This document shows, piece by piece, positions 17,885 through 25,276 of a stretch of 40,956 nucleotides of DNA. Origin of the DNA: Lachnospiraceae bacterium. GTDB lineage: Bacteria > Bacillota > Clostridia > Lachnospirales > Lachnospiraceae. A program made the position numbers and the translations under genes. Positions within the stretch are counted from its first letter, which is position 1. Each line of letters opens with the position of its first letter. Location of the stretch: contig JAGBBW010000124.1 of the NCBI GenBank assembly GCA_017938285.1, forward strand, positions 1-40,956, in the 5' to 3' direction. The notes beneath the pieces are model-generated. The model was not told the origin of the DNA. It was given only the letters and a program-made list of their open reading frames with translations, and did not search any database.

Positions 17885-17913
17885 AGATTACATGATTCGA
17901 CAGAAGGAATCAA
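17885..17913 (-). promoter_or_regulatory. Possible promoter of the nfeD-like gene
   Basis: On the minus strand TTGATT (17913-17908), 17 bases and TAATCT (17890-17885) lie about 75 bases before the start. The match is moderate. No better pair is visible upstream of nfeD. Confidence 0.4.
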
Positions 17914-17956
17914 TAGGAAATGCAAAAAAACATGAAAAATATTTTAACAATTACAA

Positions 17957-17992
17957 AAGTCTTCCTCGAACAATACAGTCCAAAGAAGACTT
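17957..17992 (-). terminator. Probable terminator after rloB
   Basis: AAGTCTTC (17957-17964) pairs with GAAGACTT (17985-17992) around a 20-base loop. A T-rich tract follows on the minus strand. It lies 25 bases after the rloB stop. Confidence 0.5.
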
Positions 17993-18016
17993 CTGCTTTA
18001 TACCATGGAATTTCGA

Positions 18017-18700
18017 TTATTCCTCCAAATAACGTTTTAACTCTTCCACCAGTTTGTAAACCGTCGTTCCCGGATCATATTCCGATGGTTTATCTTTATT
18101 CTCATCAAACTTATTCATCCTGCGTTTTGCGTGCTTTATTGCTGTATTTACGCCATCATACCTATCCACTATAGTATAAATATTCTCATAATTCTTACGA
18201 TATTTCCCATCACCTAGCGAATATTCATTAAAAATTTTATCTAATTTCTCCTGCCATTTTTCTCTATGCAATGCGGAATCACTGTAATTAAAATGAAGAT
18301 ACAGCCAATATTCAAAGGACTGATTACTCCAGGCAATATTGTATCCTTTCTTCTCTCCCAATTGTATTGCCTCGTCAAAGTCCTCAAAATCATCTTTATC
18401 AAATACTACCCATACATTTTGATACAGTATTTTTGCTCCACGAACAATCTGCTCTGTGGTTTCAATCAGCCTGCTGGTAGCACATCCTTCTCCATGAATA
18501 TCTATTATCGGACACTCGACTACATTCACTACACCGCCTATTTTTTCAATAATTAACTTTTTTAATCCCTTAAAGTAATATGGCTCTGTGCACTCTCCTT
18601 CCGTCACAATCAAAAAGGAATTAGCTTTAGGATTCTTTGTTTCATACTTCCTTTGTTTTCTGGCTTCTCTCCGTTTTTTAAATAAATCATCTGTTCCCAC
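18017..18700 (-). CDS. rloB: RloB-family protein (AbiL-like defence pair, effector-type partner)
   Basis: This 227-residue protein shows the RloB/TOPRIM-like pattern. An early acidic loop FLIVTEGECTEPYYF carries Glu34. A strand VWVVFDKDDF carries Asp101, Asp103 and Asp104. The family motif NQSFEYWLYLHF lies at about 127-137. RloB proteins are thought to be metal-dependent nucleases that act with an SMC/ABC-like ATPase in abortive infection (AbiL, RloAB). The GTG start at 18700 lies immediately after the rloA stop, with AAGGTGA as ribosome site, so translation is coupled. The basic N terminus (KKRREARKQRK) is common in the family. The defence role is inferred from family and neighbour. Confidence 0.85.
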   Translation of the reverse strand: MGTDDLFKKRREARKQRKYETKNPKANSFLIVTEGECTEPYYFKGLKKLIIEKIGGVVNVVECPIIDIHGEGCATSRLIETTEQIVRGAKILYQNVWVVFDKDDFEDFDEAIQLGEKKGYNIAWSNQSFEYWLYLHFNYSDSALHREKWQEKLDKIFNEYSLGDGKYRKNYENIYTIVDRYDGVNTAIKHAKRRMNKFDENKDKPSEYDPGTTVYKLVEELKRYLEE

Positions 18701-19894
18701 CTATTCACCTTCCCTCATTGCAAATTCCTTAATAAGTGGAATTCCGCCATATACCCCTGCTAAATAATCTTTTTCAAAAGAAGCATCAGATCTGACTTTA
18801 AAATCTGATAAAGCGACTAATTCAGAATATCCAAATTCATCTTTCTGTACAAACCAGATCTGGTCTCTTCTAAAGAATTTCTTATCCATCAAGGTTGTAT
18901 CATGTGTTGTATAAATCAATTGCGCTTTAGACCCTTTTTCATAGAACAAATCAATAATAAATTTCAACAGCAGTGGATGCAGTTTAATATTTAATTCATC
19001 TACAAACATGGAACAACCCTGTGAAATAACAATTTTTGCATATATATACAGCATAATGCTTTTTATCGTACCTTCCGATTCACAATACAAGCCCAGTGGA
19101 TACTTTTTACCATTCTTCCCTACATGAATTGTAGAAAAGACCACCTGCTTATCACTGTCATCATACCGTATATCCTTAATTCCCGTATCAATCGCTGTTA
19201 AAAATTCCAGTAAATTTTCCTTCTCTTCATCAATCACTTTTGGCAATAATGCTTCCAGTATATCGCGGTCTTCGCAAAAATCTATTGGAATCACGAATGT
19301 GTCCATTATGCCGGAATACACTTCTTTAAAAATTTCTGTTTTCATCTTAAGCTTATTAAAAAAAGATAAGACTAATGTTTCTGCAGGAATCTGCTCCTTA
19401 TATGCATCACATTCTTTTCTAACAGATGGACCAAATGCCACGAAATAAGTTGTTCTTTCAAAAATTACCGTTAATCGGTTTGTCTCTATATTCTTTCGAT
19501 ATAACCATTCTGATACAATACATTCTGCATTATATTCAAATCCATAGCGGTATTCATACTGCCCAATCATTACAACAATCTGAAACTCCGAATTTTCTTT
19601 ATTATCTTCAAAAGAAAATGGTACAAAGTACTGCGCAATTGCAGTTTTATCACCATCCTCCACATTATTTAAGGATTTCATAATGATTTTTTGGAAATAG
19701 TCCATCGCCAGATATAAATTTGACTTTCCACTTGCATTCGCACCATAAACAGCTGCCACTTTTAAAAACTTTTCTTTAGTTCCAATATCAATCAAATTGC
19801 ACTCGTGTTCCTTATATGCATTAATTGCGGTCATATCTAATATGGTTTCGTCTTTAAATGATAGTACATTTTTTATTGTAAATTGTACAAGCAT
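18701..19894 (-). CDS. rloA: RloA-type ABC/AAA ATPase (AbiL-like defence pair)
   Basis: This 397-residue ATPase has an N-terminal strand pattern typical of the OLD/SMC-like AAA_15/AAA_21 group (VQFTIKNVLSFKDE). Walker A is GANASGKSN at 51-59, a signature-like SEGT lies at about 273-276, and Walker B is MFVDELNIKLHP with Asp299-Glu300. A switch histidine, His331, lies in IYTTHDTTLMD. Such ATPases sense phage triggers and control a partner nuclease (compare PARIS AriA, AbiLi, RloA). The ATG at 19894 follows AGGGAGGCGAAATA. It is the first gene of a two-gene operon with rloB, with a strong promoter at 19922-19950. Confidence 0.87.
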   Translation of the reverse strand: MLVQFTIKNVLSFKDETILDMTAINAYKEHECNLIDIGTKEKFLKVAAVYGANASGKSNLYLAMDYFQKIIMKSLNNVEDGDKTAIAQYFVPFSFEDNKENSEFQIVVMIGQYEYRYGFEYNAECIVSEWLYRKNIETNRLTVIFERTTYFVAFGPSVRKECDAYKEQIPAETLVLSFFNKLKMKTEIFKEVYSGIMDTFVIPIDFCEDRDILEALLPKVIDEEKENLLEFLTAIDTGIKDIRYDDSDKQVVFSTIHVGKNGKKYPLGLYCESEGTIKSIMLYIYAKIVISQGCSMFVDELNIKLHPLLLKFIIDLFYEKGSKAQLIYTTHDTTLMDKKFFRRDQIWFVQKDEFGYSELVALSDFKVRSDASFEKDYLAGVYGGIPLIKEFAMREGE

Positions 19895-19921
19895 ATTATT
19901 TCGCCTCCCTTTACAATATAT

Positions 19922-19950
19922 AATATATCTATTTTTTAATATTATGTCAA
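19922..19950 (-). promoter_or_regulatory. Sigma-A promoter of rloA-rloB
   Basis: On the minus strand a perfect TTGACA (19950-19945) is followed after 17 bases by TATATT (19927-19922), 28 bases before the rloA start. It is strong, suggesting constitutive expression. Confidence 0.8.
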
Positions 19951-20016
19951 TGTTTTTACGGATTTTTCACAAAATCCTTGACATAGCATATTATCTATGA
20001 TAGATGTTATCAACAA

Positions 20017-20043
20017 TTAGCACTCACTCTTCGTGACTGCTAG
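20017..20043. promoter_or_regulatory. CIRCE-like inverted repeat (possible HrcA site) without a chaperone gene
   Basis: TTAGCACTC (20017-20025), nine bases, then GACTGCTAG (20035-20043). The HrcA operator CIRCE is TTAGCACTC-N9-GAGTGCTAA, so the left arm is perfect, the spacing exact and the right arm 7 of 9. A TTGACA (-35-like) lies upstream at 19977-19982, but a good -10 is missing. No groES, hrcA or dnaK gene follows. It may be a relic or chance. Confidence 0.35.
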
Positions 20044-20060
20044 CACTAAGTTTTAAAAGA

Positions 20061-20103
20061 AAAAGATCTTGAAAACGATACATACCGAATATCAAGATCT
20101 TTT
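20061..20103. terminator. Perfect 12-bp hairpin in the rloA / small-gene intergenic region
   Basis: AAAAGATCTTGA (20061-20072) pairs perfectly with TCAAGATCTTTT (20092-20103) around a 19-base loop. A/T ends on both sides make it a possible bidirectional terminator. The 415 bases from 19895 to 20309 otherwise hold the rloA promoter, the CIRCE-like repeat and no gene that I can support. Confidence 0.5.
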
Positions 20104-20309
20104 CAAAAATCAACAATCCCTCATACAAGGTTGTTAATTCCTCAACAGTTTTATATTACCTTGTTTCAGAAGATTCGTCAATGATTTTTGGCAAAATTAC
20201 TAATAGGAAAGGAGTTTTTGAAAAATAAATTGCTCTTTTGACTTAGTTTTATATAAAGAAACTAATAATTATAATCACAGTATGCACAACATACAGAAAA
20301 GAGGTAATC

Positions 20310-20522
20310 ATGAAACTGTACTATATCAATCATAAAACAACTAATCCTAATGGTAACAATGAAGTTCATTCTGAAGATTGCAGATATCTTCCATCTCCTG
20401 AAAACCGTACCTTTCTCGGCTGTTTTTCCAACGGTATCGAAGCAAAGAAGGCTGCAAAAGATAACGGTTTCTCCAAAGCAGATGGATGCATTCACTGTTG
20501 TTCTGAAGCACACACTGAATAG
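20310..20522 (+). CDS. Small Cys/His-rich hypothetical protein
   Basis: This 70-residue protein begins MKLYYINHKT and carries EVHSEDCRYLP, RTFLGCFSNGIEAKKAAK and a C-terminal CIHCCSEAHT. Four cysteines and a nearby histidine could bind a metal. I recognise the type, a small orphan family in Firmicutes and Bacteroidetes with the pattern HxxDCxYLP...GCxxC, but no function is known to me. AAAAGAGG precedes the ATG by six bases. It is the only rightward gene in the accessory island. It lies between rloA and the SPFH operon and ends at a long hairpin. Confidence 0.7.
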   Translation: MKLYYINHKTTNPNGNNEVHSEDCRYLPSPENRTFLGCFSNGIEAKKAAKDNGFSKADGCIHCCSEAHTE

Positions 20523-20567
20523 AAGTTTCAGAAACTTTGAAATACTTTTAGATAACAGATAACTAAA

Positions 20568-20617
20568 CTCCTGTGTTGTTGCCGAATAATTACAGTTATT
20601 CAGCAACAATACAGGAG
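20568..20617. terminator. Long hairpin between the small gene and the SPFH gene
   Basis: CTCCTGT, TTGTTGC and GAATAA on the left pair with TTATTC, GCAACAA and ACAGGAG on the right, with single mismatches between blocks. That gives about 20 paired bases and a six-base loop. Only a loose pyrimidine tract follows, but convergent genes on both sides fit a bidirectional terminator. Confidence 0.75.
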
Positions 20618-20645
20618 CTTTCTATCTTTTACTAATTTTATTATC

Positions 20646-21998
20646 CTACTGTGGTATAGGAGGCATCACAACAAACATTCCCTTCAACTCGTCTACTATT
20701 CCTGCTTTCACCCATTCAGCCATTCCAGCTTTCCAAACCAGACTATCCGCTGTGAACTGACCAGCAACTGCCATCTGCTTTAAAACATTAACATCAAATG
20801 GTCCAGTAGCCTGTCCGTTTACTGCTACATTATATACTGATACTGGGATAGGTGGGATTGCGTTGTTAGCCTGTGCATTTGTACCAGACATCATACCGCT
20901 CATTGTACCAGCAATGTTCTGTCCAACAACTCCACCAACAGCCATGCTTGCCATCATTGCAGCTGGGTTGAATCCTGTGTTTCCTCCCAAGTCAACACTT
21001 CCTGCACCGTTTGCCCCCATCTGTCCGAGTGCCTGTGCTCCTGCAACACCAACCTCTGCCTGCTTTTCTGTCTGGTATGCCGCATAGTTTGCAGACTGGG
21101 TTGCCTTATGCTGCGCATACTGACCTTCTTCACGCTGAATCCTTAATGTTTCCTCATAATTTTCAGCTTCAATCCGTTGCATATCGTGAATATTTTTAAT
21201 GTTAGCCTCTGTTTGCGCCTGTACCGTTCTTGTAGTAACATTCTGGGTGATTGCCATAAGTTTAGCATAACCATCACTTGTCTTGTCAATTTCGATTGTT
21301 CCAACATCGACACCGGAAACAACTACTCCGAAGTCCTCTTTTAAGCGTTCTTTGAGATCATATTCCAAAGCGTCATTTATCTGTGCTACTCTGCTTTCAA
21401 TCTGAATTACTGGAATGTCATTTGCGGCTGGCGCATTGGTCACTGCATCCTTGACATATCGACAAACCACATCTCGAATCTGTTTCTGAAAGTCATCCAG
21501 ATTAAAGGTACTAAGTCTATGTAATTTTATGAATTCTCTGTAATCATCAATTTTAAAACTGATTGTACCTCTGACAGCAACGGGTACTCCAAAGTCTGCA
21601 TGTCTAGGGTCATACACATCAAAAAATGGCACACCAAATTTCACCTGTATGATACGAGCCAGATTAACAAAGTATACCTCAGCCTGGAAAGGAGTCCCTC
21701 CTTCATAGGCAAGTCCTACAATACTTGCAAGCACTGGAAAGTTTGCTGTCTTAATCATCTGATCAAATGGACCAACAATAAAATCCTGCATTACCCCATT
21801 CTTCTGCCTGTACACAAATACTGCAACTTCACCATCTTTTACTCTTAATGATGAACCCCAACGAATAGAGTTTTCCCGTACATTCTCCCCAGGTTGTGAA
21901 CCTGCCGGTTGCCACTTCCAAATCAAATACGATGGTTCATCACAACGAATTTCATCCATGAAACCTCCTGTTCTTTTACTTTTCTCAAATATTCTCAT
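20646..21998 (-). CDS. SPFH (band 7) domain protein with C-terminal GYF-like domain
   Basis: This 450-residue protein begins with a short basic tip and GGFMDEIRCDEPSYLIWKW. An SPFH core runs to about residue 275, including FGVPFFDVYDPRHADFGVPV and EDFGVVVSGVDVGTIEIDK. A charged coiled-coil stretch follows (IKNIHDMQRIEAENYEETL). Then comes a Gly/Ala/Met-rich linker with MMASMAVGGVVGQNIAGTM, and a C-terminal GYF_2-like domain (NVAVNGQATGPFDVNVLKQM, then LVWKAGMAEWVKA). The type is related to Bacillus YdjI and the so-called virion-core-like proteins. SPFH proteins scaffold membranes. The ATG at 21998, after GGGGGT, fits the family start. It follows the zinc-ribbon membrane gene by 13 bases. Confidence 0.88.
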   Translation of the reverse strand: MRIFEKSKRTGGFMDEIRCDEPSYLIWKWQPAGSQPGENVRENSIRWGSSLRVKDGEVAVFVYRQKNGVMQDFIVGPFDQMIKTANFPVLASIVGLAYEGGTPFQAEVYFVNLARIIQVKFGVPFFDVYDPRHADFGVPVAVRGTISFKIDDYREFIKLHRLSTFNLDDFQKQIRDVVCRYVKDAVTNAPAANDIPVIQIESRVAQINDALEYDLKERLKEDFGVVVSGVDVGTIEIDKTSDGYAKLMAITQNVTTRTVQAQTEANIKNIHDMQRIEAENYEETLRIQREEGQYAQHKATQSANYAAYQTEKQAEVGVAGAQALGQMGANGAGSVDLGGNTGFNPAAMMASMAVGGVVGQNIAGTMSGMMSGTNAQANNAIPPIPVSVYNVAVNGQATGPFDVNVLKQMAVAGQFTADSLVWKAGMAEWVKAGIVDELKGMFVVMPPIPQ

Positions 21999-22011
21999 AC
22001 AAAATACCCCC

Positions 22012-23667
22012 TTAATCATCATCACTTGCATATATAGAAATACGCATAATATTATTTCCTACATATTCAACCCTCAATGAATCTCCTTTTTTATTATCAG
22101 CACTAAATACAGTATCACTCCTACTATAATCGATAGTAAATCCTTTTTCTATGCAAGCATCAACATATGTCAAATAATCATCTTTACTTGTTTCACCAAC
22201 ATAAACACATAATTGACTATGATTTTCAATCTCAATTTTTCCTTTTGTCCCATTAGGTTTTGGAATTAATTTTGCCAAACCAATAGATGGCCAAATTAAC
22301 TCTTCGCTAGCTCTAGGTACAGTTATATGTATATCCAATTCTTCCCAAGAATCTAAATACATCAGACATAAATAATACCCTTCTTCATTGTAGGCTTCAT
22401 ATTGCATATTTGTCTTCGTTCCATCTACTGTAAAACCTTTTTCTTTACATTCTTCAATATAACATTCATATTCTGATTGTGAAATACCCTCAATATCCAC
22501 CCAAAATTCTTCATCATCATTAAAATGTATTTCCCCATTATTTGTATCTAACTTAGGCAATAACAAGCTCAAACCACTATTCGGCCATTCAAAATAATTT
22601 TGTTTTTCAGTCTGCAATGAAGAATCAGATGAAGCTGTAGAATCGCCTTTATTTGTTGTATTACTTTTTCTTAATGAAACAAACAATCCACTTACTAAAT
22701 ATGTTATAATCAATATTATCAATACACCAATGGTTACTACAACTGACGTACTGCCATGCTTCATGGTCATTTCCGGTTTATTCCTAAGCATTTTTCTAAC
22801 AATCAGTATACTACAAACGATATCTACAAAGATAATTATCCCATGTCCACCGCTTCCGTCGCTAATTTTATGTAATATCACTAAAAGCAGTAACAATAAT
22901 GTTAAACCTGTAATTGTAACTATTCTTGGTAACTCTGATTTACTTTTAATAAATGGTGGAATTAAAAATACTCCAATTATTAAATCCAACAAAAGCACCA
23001 TTTTATATCCCGTACTCTCTATTCCAGCAAAGGCCAATCCACTTAATGGAATTAAGATAAAAATACTGATCATCCATACAATAATCACCAGCAAATTAGG
23101 CATAACAGGCATCAAAGCTGAAATTCTCTTTCGAACATCTCTCATATTTTTTATTTTTTTGTTTTTTATAATTTTTTCATTAGTCGTATCATATATTTTT
23201 TGAATTTTTTCAAATATAGCCTCATTTTTAAATAACATATCAGCTTTCTGATATGCCTGTTCGAATTTCACCTGCCATGCTACTGATATTTCACCCTCTA
23301 CATCACTTTCAATATTTGCAGATGCTAACACAATAAATTCAAGAATATCTTCTTTTGTATTAGGAATAGGAAAACTACGTATTATTATTTCCTTCTGACT
23401 TTCAGAATCAGTACTTGATAATTGTTGAGAAAACTCTCTCACGGAATTAGCTACTTTTGCTCCTCTCAATTCATATCCACAGGAAGGACAATGTGACGTA
23501 AAAGAGTTCAATATTTCTCCACAACTCGGACATTTATGAACTTCTCCTTCATATACTATTTTCCTTCCTTTTTCACTTTCATTTTCAGATAGTGTTTTTG
23601 CTCCACACCCACTGCAATACTTTGCACCTTCCTCTAGTTCTTTCCCACACTGTAAACAATATGCCAT
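22012..23667 (-). CDS. Zinc-ribbon multi-pass membrane protein with two repeated extracytoplasmic domains
   Basis: This 551-residue protein begins with two zinc ribbons (Cys4, Cys7, Cys18, Cys21, then HKCPSCGE...HCPSCGYEL). A helical region of about 100 residues follows. About five membrane helices (near 190-335) come next. The tail carries two related domains that start at WPNSGLSLLLPK and WPSIGLAKLIPK. Each contains a Y-x-x-Y-(I/V)-(E/D)-x-C-x-(E/K)-K-GFT(V/I)D motif, as in DUF6591-type modules. The role is unknown. The ATG at 23667 follows GGGAGAGACGAGA. A TTG 13 codons earlier has no ribosome site. It lies between an HTH gene and the SPFH gene, in one operon. Confidence 0.8.
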   Translation of the reverse strand: MAYCLQCGKELEEGAKYCSGCGAKTLSENESEKGRKIVYEGEVHKCPSCGEILNSFTSHCPSCGYELRGAKVANSVREFSQQLSSTDSESQKEIIIRSFPIPNTKEDILEFIVLASANIESDVEGEISVAWQVKFEQAYQKADMLFKNEAIFEKIQKIYDTTNEKIIKNKKIKNMRDVRKRISALMPVMPNLLVIIVWMISIFILIPLSGLAFAGIESTGYKMVLLLDLIIGVFLIPPFIKSKSELPRIVTITGLTLLLLLLVILHKISDGSGGHGIIIFVDIVCSILIVRKMLRNKPEMTMKHGSTSVVVTIGVLIILIITYLVSGLFVSLRKSNTTNKGDSTASSDSSLQTEKQNYFEWPNSGLSLLLPKLDTNNGEIHFNDDEEFWVDIEGISQSEYECYIEECKEKGFTVDGTKTNMQYEAYNEEGYYLCLMYLDSWEELDIHITVPRASEELIWPSIGLAKLIPKPNGTKGKIEIENHSQLCVYVGETSKDDYLTYVDACIEKGFTIDYSRSDTVFSADNKKGDSLRVEYVGNNIMRISIYASDDD

Positions 23668-23692
23668 TCTCGTCTCTCCCTCGTACAATAAA

Positions 23693-23905
23693 CTATTCTT
23701 TTTCAACCTTCACGGCGTCACATATATCCCCAATATTGCAATCCAGATACTCACATATACGCAAAAGAACGGATAGTGCAACTTCTTCATTTTTACGCAT
23801 TTTCGTCATAGTTCCTGTAGCAATATTCAAATCTTTTCTAAATGTTGCTTGAGATATTTCTTTTTCAATCAGTAATATCCAGAGTTTTTTATAACTAATC
23901 TTCAT
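23693..23905 (-). CDS. Small Cro/CI-type HTH regulator
   Basis: This 70-residue, single-domain HTH protein of the HTH_26 type contains YKKLWILLIEKEISQATFRK, the recognition helix region IATGTMTKMRKNE, and VLLRICEYLDCNIGDICD. It is first in the operon with the zinc-ribbon and SPFH genes (gap of 25 bases), so it probably regulates that operon. The ATG at 23905 follows AAAGGAAGAAGC. A start at 23926 would lack a site. Confidence 0.87.
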   Translation of the reverse strand: MKISYKKLWILLIEKEISQATFRKDLNIATGTMTKMRKNEEVALSVLLRICEYLDCNIGDICDAVKVEKE

Positions 23906-23958
23906 GCTTCTTCCTTTCGCAAGCACATTCTGTCCTTATGACTTAACAACATATTAAC

Positions 23959-23987
23959 ATCATATCTCCAAATCGTACATATGTCAA
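23959..23987 (-). promoter_or_regulatory. Sigma-A promoter of the HTH / zinc-ribbon / SPFH operon
   Basis: On the minus strand a perfect TTGACA (23987-23982), 17 bases and TATGAT (23964-23959) lie about 54 bases before the HTH start codon. No obvious dyad operator is visible around it. Confidence 0.8.
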
Positions 23988-24118
23988 TCACTTTCAGCAA
24001 TTTCTAATCACATTTTCGCAACTTCTTGCTAATTTTATTTGAGTAATTCTTCTTTTACTCCTTTTAGTAATACTCATTCCTTGTCTCAAAAGCACCTAAT
24101 CAGACACTCATTAAACCC

Positions 24119-24161
24119 AAGAGCCCCACTGAGTTTGTTTAATAAACTCAGTGGGGCTCTT
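24119..24161. repeat. Perfect 18-bp hairpin, possible dispersed repeat or terminator
   Basis: AAGAGCCCCACTGAGTTT (24119-24136) pairs perfectly with 24144-24161 around a seven-base loop. There is no T tract on either side, so it is not a classic intrinsic terminator. It lies in the 353-base gap 23906-24258, which otherwise holds only the HTH promoter. The minus strand here reads as a short coding-like stretch (VVKVLNFTENFSVK) without a clear start, so this may be the remnant of a mobile or dispersed element. Confidence 0.45.
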
Positions 24162-24258
24162 AACGCTAAAGTTTTCCGTAAAATTGAGTACTTTCACCAC
24201 TTCAATAAATATACGTTTTCAGTAATCCCTGTTCAGCCGACCCAGGAACTATTCCTTA

Positions 24259-24444
24259 TTACTTGTGCCTATGTTCTACTTTATCCGTTACACTTCCATC
24301 TTTGTTAATTTTTCTCGTTGCTTTAATAACAGAACCATCCGGCTGGTTAAAAATCTTTGTAACACGTGCAGTTTGTTTTCCAGCCCATGTTTCTGTTTTA
24401 TCTGGACTACTAGCAGGCAGTGTTAAAACATTATTTTGTTTCAT
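24259..24444 (-). CDS. Small basic hypothetical protein
   Basis: This 61-residue hydrophilic protein has the middle IFNQPDGSVIKATRKINKDGSVTDKVEH, two similar D-G-S-V strands that suggest a small beta hairpin repeat. I do not recognise a family. GGGGAG lies seven bases before the ATG at 24444. It may be co-transcribed with the zinc-ribbon gene 118 bases upstream. Coding status rests on the ribosome site and strand context only. Confidence 0.5.
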   Translation of the reverse strand: MKQNNVLTLPASSPDKTETWAGKQTARVTKIFNQPDGSVIKATRKINKDGSVTDKVEHRHK

Positions 24445-24562
24445 TAACATTCTCCCCTTTCTTACATGTTATGCTATACCCTTCCAGTTTCTCTACTTCA
24501 CTATTTACACATTCCATATCTTAATTTAAAGAACAATATTCCCTAATTACATTCTCAATGCT

Positions 24563-24760
24563 TTACTCATGAGAACCACAGTTATTACATCGTCCATTAA
24601 ACCATGTATATTTTCCACAAACAGGGCATTTTTTTCCTTTACCACCCATTCCCTGATTAGGCGGAATGATAATAGTATATTCACAACGTGAACAAACCAA
24701 CTTATTCCCTTTATTCCATAACGTCTGTTCTCCACATTTTGGGCAAATCTTTCCAGCCAT
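24563..24760 (-). CDS. Small double zinc-ribbon protein
   Basis: This 65-residue protein has four CxxC-type knuckles: KICPKCGEQ, LVCSRCEYT, KKCPVCGKY and GRCNNCGSHE. That makes two zinc ribbons with a Gly-rich linker (NQGMGGKGK). It could bind nucleic acid or protein; no function is known. GAGGAGATGGCGTT precedes the ATG at 24760. Longer readings begin in the promoter region. Confidence 0.7.
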   Translation of the reverse strand: MAGKICPKCGEQTLWNKGNKLVCSRCEYTIIIPPNQGMGGKGKKCPVCGKYTWFNGRCNNCGSHE

Positions 24761-24800
24761 AACGCCATCTCCTCTCACACATATATATTTATATACACAT

Positions 24801-24829
24801 ATAATGGCGCAAAATTTAGAATAAGTCAA
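24801..24829 (-). promoter_or_regulatory. Probable promoter of the double zinc-ribbon gene
   Basis: On the minus strand TTGACT (24829-24824), 17 bases and CATTAT (24806-24801) lie about 40 bases before the start codon. Confidence 0.6.
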
Positions 24830-24891
24830 GACTTTTTTCTTAAAATCAATTTAAAGATTATAATAAACTGGTCAGATTTTTTAACTTTCAT

Positions 24892-24924
24892 AAAAAAAGC
24901 CGCCACAGATTTCTCCGTAGCGAC
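24892..24924 (-). terminator. Terminator of the mntA-hepT operon
   Basis: An 11-pair stem (24899-24909 with 24914-24924, including G-U pairs) with a four-base loop is followed by seven T on the minus strand. It starts 23 bases after the hepT stop codon. Confidence 0.9.
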
Positions 24925-24946
24925 CACAAAATTCATATGCATTCCA

Positions 24947-25276
24947 TCAATCTGCTATTAATTCCAACAATCCCGGAATGTCATTTTTTAAAGTATCAAA
25001 AACAACATTCAAGTCCACATTCCCATAATCATGCACGATACGATTTCGCATACCCCCCAGTGCACTCCATGGAATATAACTATGTGTTCCCCTATATGCT
25101 TCTGACAGCCTCTTTGCATTTTCGGATATCTGAATCATACGAAACAGCATTGAGTCCAGCAGTATTTCATTTTCGTTCAGTTCCTCTATATCAACATCCC
25201 GCATGTGTTCTACAATAAACGCTAAATCTGTTCTGATTTTCTGAATGTAATAAGAATCATTTTTTATATTATCCAT
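24947..25276 (-). CDS. hepT: HepT-like HEPN RNase toxin
   Basis: This 109-residue all-helical HEPN (DUF86) protein carries the catalytic R-x4-H-x-Y motif as RNRIVHDY at about 77-84. HepT toxins cleave RNA. They are neutralised by MntA, which in studied pairs adds AMP units to the tyrosine of that motif. The start overlaps the end of the upstream antitoxin gene by eight bases, the usual arrangement. Toxin residues are intact, so the pair is probably active. Confidence 0.9.
   Translation of the reverse strand: MDNIKNDSYYIQKIRTDLAFIVEHMRDVDIEELNENEILLDSMLFRMIQISENAKRLSEAYRGTHSYIPWSALGGMRNRIVHDYGNVDLNVVFDTLKNDIPGLLELIAD

Noticed and set aside
20220-20310. Consensus promoter for the small Cys/His gene (TTGACT with a distant TATAAT)
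   Set aside because: The spacing between the boxes is about 26 bases, too long for sigma-A, so I did not call it.
20262-20609. Minus-strand 115-residue open frame opposite the small Cys/His gene
   Set aside because: It crosses the hairpin at 20568-20617, has no ribosome site, and gives a low-complexity translation.
24547-24768. 73-residue minus-strand frame overlapping the double zinc-ribbon gene
   Set aside because: The other frame has four CxxC knuckles and a good ribosome site; this one has neither.
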